Positions 1 through 8,714 of a stretch of DNA of 64,000 nt are shown piece by piece; the stretch's first letter is position 1; every line of letters starts with the position of its first letter. Location: positions 1-64,000 of the forward strand of contig CAYLZD010000012.1 in NCBI GenBank assembly GCA_964388275.1, in the 5' to 3' direction. The stretch comes from JARYLZ01 sp964388275. GTDB lineage: Bacteria > Bacteroidota > Ignavibacteria > SZUA-365. Under the pieces are notes generated by a model. The model was not told the DNA's origin and made no database searches. It was given only the letters and a program-made list of their open reading frames with translations. Made by a program: the position numbers and the translations under genes.

Positions 1-1227
1 CCGCCCCCGCCGCCGCCGCCGCCCCCTCCGCCCCCCGTGCTGGCAGCGAAACTCTCGATGCACGCGCTGGATGCCGAAGAACAGCGCCGGGATTCCGTGC
101 GCTTGGTGACGGAGGAGCTTACACGCAGCGAACTTTTCCCGCTGCTGCCTTACGTGTTCTTCGGTCAGGAGAAGACCGGCCTTGACGCGCGTCCCATGCG
201 CTTGATTTCTTCCGCGGAGACGAATTCGTTCAACGAAAGCGCGCTGCCCAACAATACGCTGGCAATCTATTATGAACTGCTGAACATAGTCGGATCCAGG
301 CTCCGCTCGATTCCTTCGGCGAAGATCGCCCTCACAGGCTGTAACAACAACACGGAAGGAGAGCGGAACAATCTATCGCTCTCCCGAGCCAGAGCGGAAG
401 CCATACGAGACTACCTGACCGACGTATGGGGCATCGATCGGAAACGCATATCTGTACAAGCGAGAAACCGCCCCCAACAGGCGCCTGATGAAGGATCGCT
501 GGAAGGACAGGAGGAAGCTCGCCGCGTGGAAATCAGCGCGAGCGACACCCGCATACTCGCTCCGGTACGCTGGCAGGGATCGGAACTGCTCGGCACGCTG
601 CCGGTCGTCATCCTCGAACCGGCGGTGAACGCCGAGCGCGGTGTCAGGGAATGGCAGGCGACCGTGTCTCAAAGAGGCCGGGTTCTCAAATCGTTTTCCG
701 GCGCCGGCGTCCCGGGCGCATTGCGGTGGAATGTGGACTCGAGCACCGTGCCCGCCCCCGGCGATAACATCGAAGCCACGCTGAAAGTCGCCGACGCCGC
801 GGGACAACAGCGTACCGCTTCCTCATCGCTTCCGGTCGTCCGCGAGGAGAAAACAACGGAAATCATCGAGGAAGAAGGCGGAAAAAGAATAGACAGGTTC
901 AGTCTGATACTTTTCGAATTCGAAAAGGCGGACATCGGCCCCGAAAACCGGCGCATACTGGACATAGTGCGCGCCGCGGTCACGCCCAGATCGCGCGTAA
1001 CCATATACGGTTTCGCGGACCGCACCGGAAATCCGGAGTATAACCGCGCTCTCGCCATGAGACGCTGTTCCTCGGCGCAAAAGGTTTTGGCCGACCAGCT
1101 GAAAGGCATCCCTGTCGTTCTCGAAGGCATCGGAAGCGACCGCCTCCTCTTCGACAACGATATACCCGAGGGGCGCAATTACTGCCGCACCGTGCAAATT
1201 GTAGTCGAAACAGGATTAAAACCATGA
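1..1227 (+). CDS. Tandem OmpA-domain outer-membrane protein, 5' end cut by window edge
   Basis: The reading frame is open from the first base, so the gene begins outside the window; the GTG at 37 is probably internal. The first 12 codons all encode proline, a poly-Pro linker, followed by about 396 residues. Two OmpA-C-like (peptidoglycan-binding) domains are visible. The first lies at about residues 75-170 after the GTG, with a SLSRARAEAIRDYL helix and a closing RRVEIS. The second is at about 285-396, with ADRTGNPEYNRALAMRR and a terminal RTVQIVVE strand. The region between them resembles a beta-sandwich. The stop overlaps the start of the next gene (ATGA at 1224), which implies translational coupling. 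By family knowledge it should link the outer membrane to the cell wall; pairing with the giant cargo downstream is inference. What lies upstream of the prolines cannot be seen. Confidence 0.85.
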   Translation, partial: PPPPPPPPPPPPVLAAKLSMHALDAEEQRRDSVRLVTEELTRSELFPLLPYVFFGQEKTGLDARPMRLISSAETNSFNESALPNNTLAIYYELLNIVGSRLRSIPSAKIALTGCNNNTEGERNNLSLSRARAEAIRDYLTDVWGIDRKRISVQARNRPQQAPDEGSLEGQEEARRVEISASDTRILAPVRWQGSELLGTLPVVILEPAVNAERGVREWQATVSQRGRVLKSFSGAGVPGALRWNVDSSTVPAPGDNIEATLKVADAAGQQRTASSSLPVVREEKTTEIIEEEGGKRIDRFSLILFEFEKADIGPENRRILDIVRAAVTPRSRVTIYGFADRTGNPEYNRALAMRRCSSAQKVLADQLKGIPVVLEGIGSDRLLFDNDIPEGRNYCRTVQIVVETGLKP

Positions 1228-4200
1228 ACATCCGGAACCTCGTCGACATCTCCGCCGTATCGCGTCGGATTCTTGCGGCCGCTCTCATCGCCTCCGCAGC
1301 CGCCGCAACCGATGCTTCCGCCCAGATAACCTTCACGCTGCTCGGCGCGGACGCAAGAAACTATCCGACAGTCGAAGTGACCTTCGACGCGAAGGATAGA
1401 AACGGGATGCACATCGGCACCTTTCTTCCGTCCGACTTTACCGTCGTCGAAGACGGGGTCGTCAGGCCGGTGCAAAACATATCCTGTCCGCAACCCGTCA
1501 CGCCTCCGCTCTCGCTGACCATCGCCACCGACATAAGCTACAGCATGTCGATAGCCGGACGCATGGACAACGCCAAATCCGCGGCAACGGAGCTCGTGCG
1601 CATGCTCACCTATCCTCCGGCGCAAACCGGCATCGTGACCTTCGACGACAATACGAAAATAGCCCTCGATTACACGGAGGACACTTCGGCTATCCACACC
1701 GCGATAAGGAATCTCAAGACCAACCAGGGCGGAGGAACGGATTTCGTGGGCGCATTCCTCGACGCCAACACGGGCGCGATAGACTTTACGAGGAACAGGG
1801 CCGGAGAACGCTACATCATCTTCCTAACCGACGGCAACCAGACCGTGCTCGCCGCGGACGAGCAGGCCATCATAAACGGCCTCAGAGCGGCTGGCATCAA
1901 GCTGTATTCGCTGCTGATGACCACGGGCATTTACAATCTGGCTCTGCGGCGCATCGCTACTGCATCCGGAGGCCAGTGGTTCGAGAGCATCACTACCGAG
2001 CAGCAAGCAAAGGATGCATTCAGACAAATCGGGGATATGATACTGGAGTACCCCCCCTGCACTTTCACATACCTGACAACCGGCTGCGAGACGGTGCGCA
2101 ACCTCGAAGTGACGTTGAGAAAGAACAATGCGTCTTCGACACGCGCGACGCAATTGACGATCGACCCGGCCGCCATTGTCACTCTGGAGGCCGCGCCGTC
2201 CTTCGTGGAGTTCGGCGTCGTGCCTCCCGGTCTCACGCGCACGGCCGACATAACGCTTACCTCTCGAAACGGATCGACAACCGTGCAATCGGTGAGTCTT
2301 CCCTTCTACGCGTTCAAGGTGGTCAGCTGGGGAGGCAGCAGTCCGCCGTTCGTCCTTGATAAAAACCAGTCGAGAGTTATCCGCATACAGTACACCTCGC
2401 CCGACACCTCTCGGAACTCCTGCGCGCTCGCCGTACAGGCCACGGCTCCATGCATTCAACACGCGGTCGTGTCCGCCGGCGCCCTGCCGATAGAACCGCT
2501 GCGCCTGGTGCAACCCAACGGCGGAGAGATCCTGTATTCCGGATCGAATTATACGCTGAAATGGGCCGGTGTGCCCACGAACCGGCAGGTCTCACTCGAA
2601 TACAGCACCGACGCCGGATCGTCCTGGTGGATGATCACGCCCAGCGCGTATTCGCTGTCGGTGCCCTGGACCGTTCCCAACACGCCGAGCACGACGTGCC
2701 TGGGTCTTGTTTACACCCGCGAGCAGCGGAACACTCCCAAGGATATCCTTTGGCTCCCCCTGCAACCCAATTCGGTAAACTCGCTCGCCTTCGCACCGGG
2801 AGGCACATTGCTGGCCGCGGGACTGGCCGACGGCCGCATCAAAATCCATAATCCTGAAAGCGGCTCGCTCGTCGACGTGCTTTCGAAGCATAACGGCGGA
2901 GTCAACTCGGTGGCATTTTCACCCGACAGCCGGTATCTGGCTTCAGCGGGCGACGACGGAATAATCCTGATCTGGGAGACGTCCACCGGCGCGCTCCTGC
3001 GCGAACTTAGAGGTCATTCGGGACAGGTCCACTCGGCGGTCTTCAGCCGGCAAGGCGAATGGCTCGTCAGCGCGGATCAGACTTCCGTCGTTTTATGGCG
3101 GACGGCGGACTGGTCGCAGGCATGGACGCGCAACGGCAACTCTATCGCGGGCGGCGCCCTAGCCTTTGCCCCCGACGGGAACTGGATCGCGTCTTCTATC
3201 GGCAATCAGATCGCGGTGTTGCGCGCTTCCGACGGGATCCGCCTACGCACGCTCGACGGACACGGCGGCTCCGTGCGGACCATGTCCGTCTGCGGAGACG
3301 GGCGTCTGCTCGCCAGCGGGGGAGACGATCGCACGATCCGGATATGGGACACGGACAAGTGGGAAACCCGCACGACGCTCAGCGGGCACGGCGCGGGGAT
3401 CACGTCCGTACAGCTCGCATTCTCGGGACTATTCGCCGTTTCCGCCTCGCGGGACCGTTCCGTTCGAGTTTGGGACGTGCGCCGGGCGCAGGTCGCGCAC
3501 ACGTTCAGCGGTCACACGCAGGATGTCCTCTCAGCCGCGGCCGACGCGCGTATCGGACTTCTGGCATCGGCGGGCAGCGACAAGAGCATCCGCATCTGGG
3601 GATATCAGATTCCGTTATCCGATATAAGCGACAGTCTCTGGTCCATCATCACTCCGACCACAACCCTCGAAACCCGCGGTCCGGCATTCGACAATCTCAT
3701 TTGTCCTGGCGAGATGTCCGATTCCGAGATACTGGTGAGGAACATCGGAAATCAGCCTATCACCATACAGAACGCAACTTTCTCGGGAGACGGCAAAGAC
3801 GCTTTTTCATTCGCCCCGGGAACCTCCATTCCTCCGCCCATGCTGCTTCAACCGGAGGACAGTTCCAGGATCGGTGTGCGCTTCTTTGCAGCTGTTCCCG
3901 GAGATTACCAGGCCGTACTCACCCTGGCGACAGACGCTCCCTCGCTTCCGCTTCTGGACATTCCGCTTATCGGGCACAAGGATTCGGCGCGCATAGCCGT
4001 CGGGCCCGACACCGTGGATATCGGGGAGCTATACTCGTGCACTCTGCCCGGGGAGGCATCCCTTATAGCGATCAACACGGGAACGGTTGACGGAACGCTC
4101 GACTCCGCCGAGTGCTCATTAGCCGGGCAGGCCGACATACTCCAGGATTTGCCGCGGGATTTTCTGCCTGGCGCCGTCGACACACTAGCCATGCTGATAC

Positions 4201-6266
4201 GTCCTTCGGCGTACGGCGACTTCTCGGGATTTCTCGCTTTCCGTTCTCAACCGTGCGGCGCCTTCGATACGATATTCGTAAAGGGCCGTTACTCGCCGTC
4301 GACTCCGGCGGCGTACCCGTCCGAACTGCTGTTCGGTTTCACCTCGGTAAGCGATACTTCCGAACAGTCGGTCATCATTCGAAATCCAACCGGAACCTCG
4401 ATGGTGCTCGACGCCGCGGAAACCGGCGATCAACAATTTACGATCATCAGTCCGGCCGCATTCCCGGTGCTCATACCGCCGCACGACAGCATTCTCATCA
4501 CACTGGAATTCACACCTGAAACCGAAGGTGAAATCCGTTCGCAGTTCATCGTCCGTTGCGTGCTGCCCTGCCCGGACAGCGTGTCGATCCCGCTTTCCGG
4601 TATCTCGGCAAGAAAGCCCGCCATAGCCTTCCACGGGGGCGATTTCCCGCGGCTCCTATGCGCAGATGAACGGTTCAGCGATTCAGCCGTAATTCTGATC
4701 AATACCGGAGGCGTGCCGCTGCTCATATCCGGGATGACGCTCGGCGGCGCCCATCCATCGGATTTCGGGATACTGTCGCCGACAACGGCCGTCATTCCGC
4801 CCGCCGATTCCCTGGAAGTCCTGCTGCGATTTCAACCTGTGTCGACGGGTATTAGAACCGCCACTTTGTCCATCGCCAACAACTCGCCGCAGTTGCCCAA
4901 TCTCATCGTCTCACTCAGCGGCGTGAAGGATTCGGCTGGTTTCGCGATCGATCCTCCTTCCATCGATGCCGGCACACTGTTCCATTGCGATTTTCCACTG
5001 CGGCGCACCGTGGTTTACCGCAATACGGGGACGGTGCCGATAACGGCATTCGCCATCCCTGCGGCGCCGGCGCCTTTCATTACGATTGACTCGTCGCGCT
5101 TTCCGATTTGGATAGCAGCCGGAGACAGCGCCGTGCTCGAAATCAAATTCAATCCGATCGCGGACGGAGCATATTGGACGGACCTGCGTTTCAGAGCCGA
5201 ACCGTGCGAATTGTCCGCGGTTCTCCGCCTCGACGCGAAATACGAACCCTCCGGGCCGCGGCTGCCGTCGGGCGCATACGATTTCGGAACGCTCGCCGTG
5301 ACGGATATGCGGCGCGAAGCGACATCGATAATGAATCCTTCCTCCATCCCGATGAACATCGCGGCTATCGAGATCGAGCGTCCGGGCATGTACCTGAAAC
5401 GCATCGAGCCGGCATCCCTACCGGCCGTCGTACCGGCGGGCGGCAGCATTCCACTGGTCTTCGAATACTCGCCGCAGGACTTCGACACTCTGCAGACGGT
5501 GTTCAGGGTCATCGCCGATTCGCCGTGCACCGACACGGCGCTTGCGGATTTGCGCGGACAAGCGCGCTCCGCCCTCTCATCGGTGGCACTCGCAGATCTC
5601 GCCGCCGAAGTCGGCGAGCGTGTCAGGATTCCGTTGATACTGGAGAGTTCGACAGATCTTCCGCTGGTCGGAGCGCGGGCGTTCAGATCCGCGATCGTTT
5701 TCAACCGTTCCATGCTATGGCCCGAAACCGCGCACTGCTCGGCGGGAACGGCCTCGTTCATCACCGCGCCGGAGGGCGACAGTCTCGTGATCACTATCGA
5801 CGCTTCCTTCGCATCGGCTCCGCAGACCGGCCCGATGGCCGAACTCGAGTGCCTGGTTCTGCTCGGCAATGCGGAGGCCACTGTCCTGAATCTGCGCTCT
5901 TTCGAGTGGACGAGCGGAACCGTAGCGGTTTCTTCACGCGGAGGCTCTTTCACCGTACAGGGCATTTGCCGCGAAGGAGGCCCGCGCCTCACCGCGCTTT
6001 ACGACTCTCCGATGCTGCTCGGGAACACGCCCAATCCGTTCAATCCGTCCACGGAGATCGCGTTCTCGCTCCCGCGCGACATGCATGCGGATCTGAGAGT
6101 GTACGACGTGCTGGGCAGGAATCCCCGGATCCTGTTTTCAGGGCCGGCGTCGAAGGGCCGACATAACATCATGTTCAGCGCAGAGGGCCTGCCGGCCGGT
6201 CCCTACCTCTGCGTTCTTGAGGCCGGGAATGTCAAAAGGACGATGTGGATGATGATGGTGAAATGA
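1224..6266 (+). CDS. Secreted VWA / WD40 / choice-of-anchor-D protein with T9SS-type sorting tail
   Basis: A 1680-residue exported protein. A signal peptide ends near residue 34 (ASAQ). A von Willebrand factor A domain spans about 95-275, with a complete MIDAS: DISYS at 103-107, Thr172 and Asp203. After a linker, seven WD40 repeats at about 512-793 give one full propeller (for example ASGGDDRTIRIWD). Several choice-of-anchor-D/ASH-like beta-sandwich repeats follow from about 820 to 1490 (VRNIGNQPITI, IMNPSSIPMNI). The last ~80 residues carry NTPNPFNPSTEI and YDVLGRN, the type A sorting domain of T9SS cargo. The start is coupled to the OmpA gene by an ATGA overlap. A role in metal-dependent adhesion or complex assembly at the cell surface is inferred; no catalytic site is seen. 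WD40 repeats with a VWA domain in an exported protein are unusual. Confidence 0.9.
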   Translation: MNIRNLVDISAVSRRILAAALIASAAAATDASAQITFTLLGADARNYPTVEVTFDAKDRNGMHIGTFLPSDFTVVEDGVVRPVQNISCPQPVTPPLSLTIATDISYSMSIAGRMDNAKSAATELVRMLTYPPAQTGIVTFDDNTKIALDYTEDTSAIHTAIRNLKTNQGGGTDFVGAFLDANTGAIDFTRNRAGERYIIFLTDGNQTVLAADEQAIINGLRAAGIKLYSLLMTTGIYNLALRRIATASGGQWFESITTEQQAKDAFRQIGDMILEYPPCTFTYLTTGCETVRNLEVTLRKNNASSTRATQLTIDPAAIVTLEAAPSFVEFGVVPPGLTRTADITLTSRNGSTTVQSVSLPFYAFKVVSWGGSSPPFVLDKNQSRVIRIQYTSPDTSRNSCALAVQATAPCIQHAVVSAGALPIEPLRLVQPNGGEILYSGSNYTLKWAGVPTNRQVSLEYSTDAGSSWWMITPSAYSLSVPWTVPNTPSTTCLGLVYTREQRNTPKDILWLPLQPNSVNSLAFAPGGTLLAAGLADGRIKIHNPESGSLVDVLSKHNGGVNSVAFSPDSRYLASAGDDGIILIWETSTGALLRELRGHSGQVHSAVFSRQGEWLVSADQTSVVLWRTADWSQAWTRNGNSIAGGALAFAPDGNWIASSIGNQIAVLRASDGIRLRTLDGHGGSVRTMSVCGDGRLLASGGDDRTIRIWDTDKWETRTTLSGHGAGITSVQLAFSGLFAVSASRDRSVRVWDVRRAQVAHTFSGHTQDVLSAAADARIGLLASAGSDKSIRIWGYQIPLSDISDSLWSIITPTTTLETRGPAFDNLICPGEMSDSEILVRNIGNQPITIQNATFSGDGKDAFSFAPGTSIPPPMLLQPEDSSRIGVRFFAAVPGDYQAVLTLATDAPSLPLLDIPLIGHKDSARIAVGPDTVDIGELYSCTLPGEASLIAINTGTVDGTLDSAECSLAGQADILQDLPRDFLPGAVDTLAMLIRPSAYGDFSGFLAFRSQPCGAFDTIFVKGRYSPSTPAAYPSELLFGFTSVSDTSEQSVIIRNPTGTSMVLDAAETGDQQFTIISPAAFPVLIPPHDSILITLEFTPETEGEIRSQFIVRCVLPCPDSVSIPLSGISARKPAIAFHGGDFPRLLCADERFSDSAVILINTGGVPLLISGMTLGGAHPSDFGILSPTTAVIPPADSLEVLLRFQPVSTGIRTATLSIANNSPQLPNLIVSLSGVKDSAGFAIDPPSIDAGTLFHCDFPLRRTVVYRNTGTVPITAFAIPAAPAPFITIDSSRFPIWIAAGDSAVLEIKFNPIADGAYWTDLRFRAEPCELSAVLRLDAKYEPSGPRLPSGAYDFGTLAVTDMRREATSIMNPSSIPMNIAAIEIERPGMYLKRIEPASLPAVVPAGGSIPLVFEYSPQDFDTLQTVFRVIADSPCTDTALADLRGQARSALSSVALADLAAEVGERVRIPLILESSTDLPLVGARAFRSAIVFNRSMLWPETAHCSAGTASFITAPEGDSLVITIDASFASAPQTGPMAELECLVLLGNAEATVLNLRSFEWTSGTVAVSSRGGSFTVQGICREGGPRLTALYDSPMLLGNTPNPFNPSTEIAFSLPRDMHADLRVYDVLGRNPRILFSGPASKGRHNIMFSAEGLPAGPYLCVLEAGNVKRTMWMMMVK

Positions 6267-6271
6267 GGTAA

Positions 6272-6313
6272 GCCGGCAACCGCCGCAGCGCTGAGAGGTC
6301 CTGCGGCGCCGGT
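6272..6313. terminator. Hairpin between convergent genes
   Basis: GCCGG (6272-6276) and CGCCGCAG (6281-6288) pair with CTGCGGCG (6301-6308) and CCGGT (6309-6313), with a 4-base bulge and a 12-base loop. It lies in the 85-base gap between two converging genes. There is no clear U-run on either side, so intrinsic termination is uncertain. Confidence 0.35.
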
Positions 6314-6351
6314 ATCCCCATAATTTGCCTCCCGGCGGACAAGCCGGTTTA

Positions 6352-7239
6352 TCACTTTTTCCTGAAATCGATGTCCGCGCCGAATTCCATCACGTTCTTA
6401 TCAGCCGAGACGGACGGGTTTCTGAATATTGTCACATGGGGCTGATACTCCATGTTCCCGTCGGTAGATTTCTCTGACGGCAACGGGAAAGGAATTTCCG
6501 TCTGTCCGGCGATCGGCAAGGTCAGAGGAGGCAGCAGTTCAGCCGCCTGAAGCGGTATATCCTGCTTCCAAGGTATGCCCCATTCCAGGAGCCGCACCGT
6601 GAAGCGGGTTTGTAGCATGACGGTTTTCGGAAGCGGCGAGAGAACCACCGTACCTGTGTCGGTCGAGCGGATATCGAAAGCGATTTTTTCGTCCAGCAGC
6701 AGATCGATCTCGGGTTCCGCGGAGGCGGGAAGCCCGGTATAACGGCCCGACGCGCGGATTTTGCCGCGGCCTTCGATTCTGAGCGCCGCCTCGATGCGGC
6801 CGGCGCGAGCGCTCTCCACTTGCAAGCGAACCAGGTTCATCACGAGGGAGCCGGAATCGATATCCAGATGGTTGGTATATCGGATGCCAAGAACCGATTT
6901 ATCCTCCTTCATAAGAGGCCTTGTCGGAAGAAAGGTTATGCGCGCGTCGTCGCTGCGAGTTCCCGCGAGAGCCCCCAGAATCTTGTTGAAGAATGCAGTG
7001 CGCACTCGCATCGTGAGTTCCCTGGAAACTGATGGCATTCCGCGCGCTCCGCGAAGGACCGTTTCAGCCGAGTCTATCCTCGCTTCGCTCCTGTTTATGG
7101 ATGCCGCCGATTCCTCGAGAGTCGGCAGTTCCACGGAAGCGCAGCCGGTCCAGATCGCGCAGGCGCACACCGCCAGCGCGGCGCGGAGCGCCGCAGCGAG
7201 CATTGGATCAGGCTTGGAACCGATGCGCGGGATCCTCAT
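6352..7239 (-). CDS. Putative lipoprotein of unknown function (second of a pair)
   Basis: 295 residues. The N-terminus has a hydrophobic stretch followed by WTGC at about residues 30-33, a plausible if imperfect lipobox. A short helical region follows (ESAASINRSEARIDSAE), then beta-rich sequence with repeated amphipathic strands (SGSLVMNLVRLQVES, AALRIEGRGKIRASG). This resembles periplasmic lipid- or LEA-type beta domains, but I do not recognise the family. It overlaps the upstream lipoprotein gene by four bases (ATGA), and both follow rsmG, so it is the last gene of a coupled minus-strand unit. The end is convergent with the VWA-WD40 gene. Function unknown. Confidence 0.75.
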   Translation of the reverse strand: MRIPRIGSKPDPMLAAALRAALAVCACAIWTGCASVELPTLEESAASINRSEARIDSAETVLRGARGMPSVSRELTMRVRTAFFNKILGALAGTRSDDARITFLPTRPLMKEDKSVLGIRYTNHLDIDSGSLVMNLVRLQVESARAGRIEAALRIEGRGKIRASGRYTGLPASAEPEIDLLLDEKIAFDIRSTDTGTVVLSPLPKTVMLQTRFTVRLLEWGIPWKQDIPLQAAELLPPLTLPIAGQTEIPFPLPSEKSTDGNMEYQPHVTIFRNPSVSADKNVMEFGADIDFRKK

Positions 7240-8015
7240 TTCTCGCGCGCCTCCGTCAAATTCAGACCCGCCAGTATCACACCCTCGAAAACGAGCACTT
7301 CTTTTATCTTCATCGCGTAACGCAGCACGCGCCGGCGGCTTTCAATCATCAGGTTCAGACTGCTGGACACGCGCGTGGATGCGGCCGGCACCGGGACCAC
7401 GCCGGCGAAATCCACGGGATATTCCATGGGCGGCAGATCCTTCCCTAAGGTCGCCAGACGGATCTTCAGGACATCCCTCAGAATCTCCTCCGCGCCCGAC
7501 AACAGTCCTCCGGCCGTGACATCGGGGGAGATGTTGAACGGTTCCAGCCGCGTGATCAGCCTGTCCCTATCCATAACCGCAACGAGCAGACAGTCCATCA
7601 CGAGCATCACGTCGACGTCGTACTTGTCGTTGCGGGCATCCAGCTCGAGCGACGCGACGGCCGCGCCGTTATACAGCGACACCGAGACTTTCCTGACGAC
7701 ATAAGTCGTTGACTCGTCCAGCCGGCCCCGCGCTCCGACCAGCTGCGAAGCGGCCTTGTTGACGGCCGATTCCGTGAATGTGACAACGACATCCGCATTG
7801 TTCACCGGATCCCCCGAAGCGATTCTGCGGGCAAGCGCGACTGCGGACGCGGCTCTCATCTCGAGCATCGCCGCCCGGCGAGCCTGCTCGAACCGTTCCG
7901 AATCAATGTCGGCGCCGGCGGCCGCTCGAAGCAGAGCGCAACCTGGGAGCAGAAGCAACGCTAAAAGCGACACAGGAAGAAGCAATACCGCGACGGGAAT
8001 CGGTTTATACGGCAA
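7236..8015 (-). CDS. Putative lipoprotein of unknown function (first of a pair)
   Basis: 259 residues. A hydrophobic leader ends in a good lipobox, LLLPGC, with the acceptor at Cys26. The mature part begins with an Ala-rich helix (about 35-70), then alternating strands (VVVTFTESAVNKAAS, KVSVSLYNGAAVASLELDA). The pattern is reminiscent of periplasmic DUF1439-type lipid-binding lipoproteins, but this is only a shape resemblance. Its start lies inside the last 11 bases of rsmG, and its stop overlaps the next lipoprotein gene by four bases. The pair is therefore probably made together and may act together in the envelope. No catalytic residues recognised. Confidence 0.75.
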   Translation of the reverse strand: MPYKPIPVAVLLLPVSLLALLLLPGCALLRAAAGADIDSERFEQARRAAMLEMRAASAVALARRIASGDPVNNADVVVTFTESAVNKAASQLVGARGRLDESTTYVVRKVSVSLYNGAAVASLELDARNDKYDVDVMLVMDCLLVAVMDRDRLITRLEPFNISPDVTAGGLLSGAEEILRDVLKIRLATLGKDLPPMEYPVDFAGVVPVPAASTRVSSSLNLMIESRRRVLRYAMKIKEVLVFEGVILAGLNLTEAREK

Positions 8016-8712
8016 AACGCACCTCGACCAGCTTCTTGTCCTCGATTGAATACTCGGCCGCCCATTCGAGCGCCAATGCTGTTACGGTTGCCGATTCCAC
8101 TTTTTGCAGACGCTTCAGGCCGTTCAACTCCCGGGAAATGTCTCCGCCTTTCCAGGCGATCTGCGTCCGCGGGCCTTCCCTGCGCAGCAACGGCAAGCAG
8201 AGGCGGGCGACTTCGTTCAGGGCGGCGACCGCGCGAGAGAGCACGATGTCGTATGCGCCCTGGTGCTCAGGCCTCGTTCCAGCGTCCTCGGCGCGCGCAT
8301 GGAGACAGCGCACATTGGAGAGGCCCAACGCGGACGTCATGTCTTCAACGGCCCGTATTTTCTTTCCGATGGAATCGCACAGCACAAAACTCGCCGAAGG
8401 CATTATAACAGCCAGGGGAATGCCCGGAAAACCTCCTCCCGTGCCCAGATCGAAGTAAGACGCACGGTCGGGCAGCGCGAGAAGCGAATGCGCCGCGAGA
8501 GACTGGAGGATGTGGCTCAAAATTCCGTCCATGCCTTCTTTTCTGGAGACCAGGTTTACCCTGCAATTCCATCGCGCAAGCAAGGCGGCATAATCCGAAA
8601 GTTTCCGGATGCTTTCATCCGATATCTCTCGGCCCCCGGCCCGAAGGGCCGCGGAGAGTCGGCTCGCCGTATCGGCGCCGGATTTTCCGACTGAGGATTC
8701 CGGTTCGAACAC
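8005..8712 (-). CDS. rsmG: 16S rRNA (guanine-527-N7) methyltransferase RsmG
   Basis: 235 residues, normal for RsmG (GidB), the enzyme that methylates G527 in the 530 loop of 16S rRNA using S-adenosylmethionine. The SAM-binding motif YFDLGTGGGFPGIPLA is intact at about residues 92-107, with the family segments WNCRVNLVS upstream and ARAEDAG downstream. A GTG start at 8712 sits two bases after the stop of the propeller-OmpA gene, so translation is probably coupled. Its 3' end overlaps the next lipoprotein gene by 11 bases. Placement of an rRNA modification gene inside an envelope-protein unit looks incidental. Confidence 0.95.
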   Translation of the reverse strand: MFEPESSVGKSGADTASRLSAALRAGGREISDESIRKLSDYAALLARWNCRVNLVSRKEGMDGILSHILQSLAAHSLLALPDRASYFDLGTGGGFPGIPLAVIMPSASFVLCDSIGKKIRAVEDMTSALGLSNVRCLHARAEDAGTRPEHQGAYDIVLSRAVAALNEVARLCLPLLRREGPRTQIAWKGGDISRELNGLKRLQKVESATVTALALEWAAEYSIEDKKLVEVRFAV

Positions 8713-8714
8713 GT

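Noticed and set aside
373..807. Open frames antisense to the OmpA gene
   Set aside because: High GC leaves long frames on the opposite strand; the sense frame has clear OmpA domains and these have no recognisable protein sequence.
3059..4090. 343-codon frame inside the WD40/anchor-D gene
   Set aside because: Arg-rich shadow frame of a gene with unambiguous domains on the same strand.
8104..8694. 196-codon frame antisense to rsmG
   Set aside because: Lies entirely within rsmG, whose family motifs are intact.
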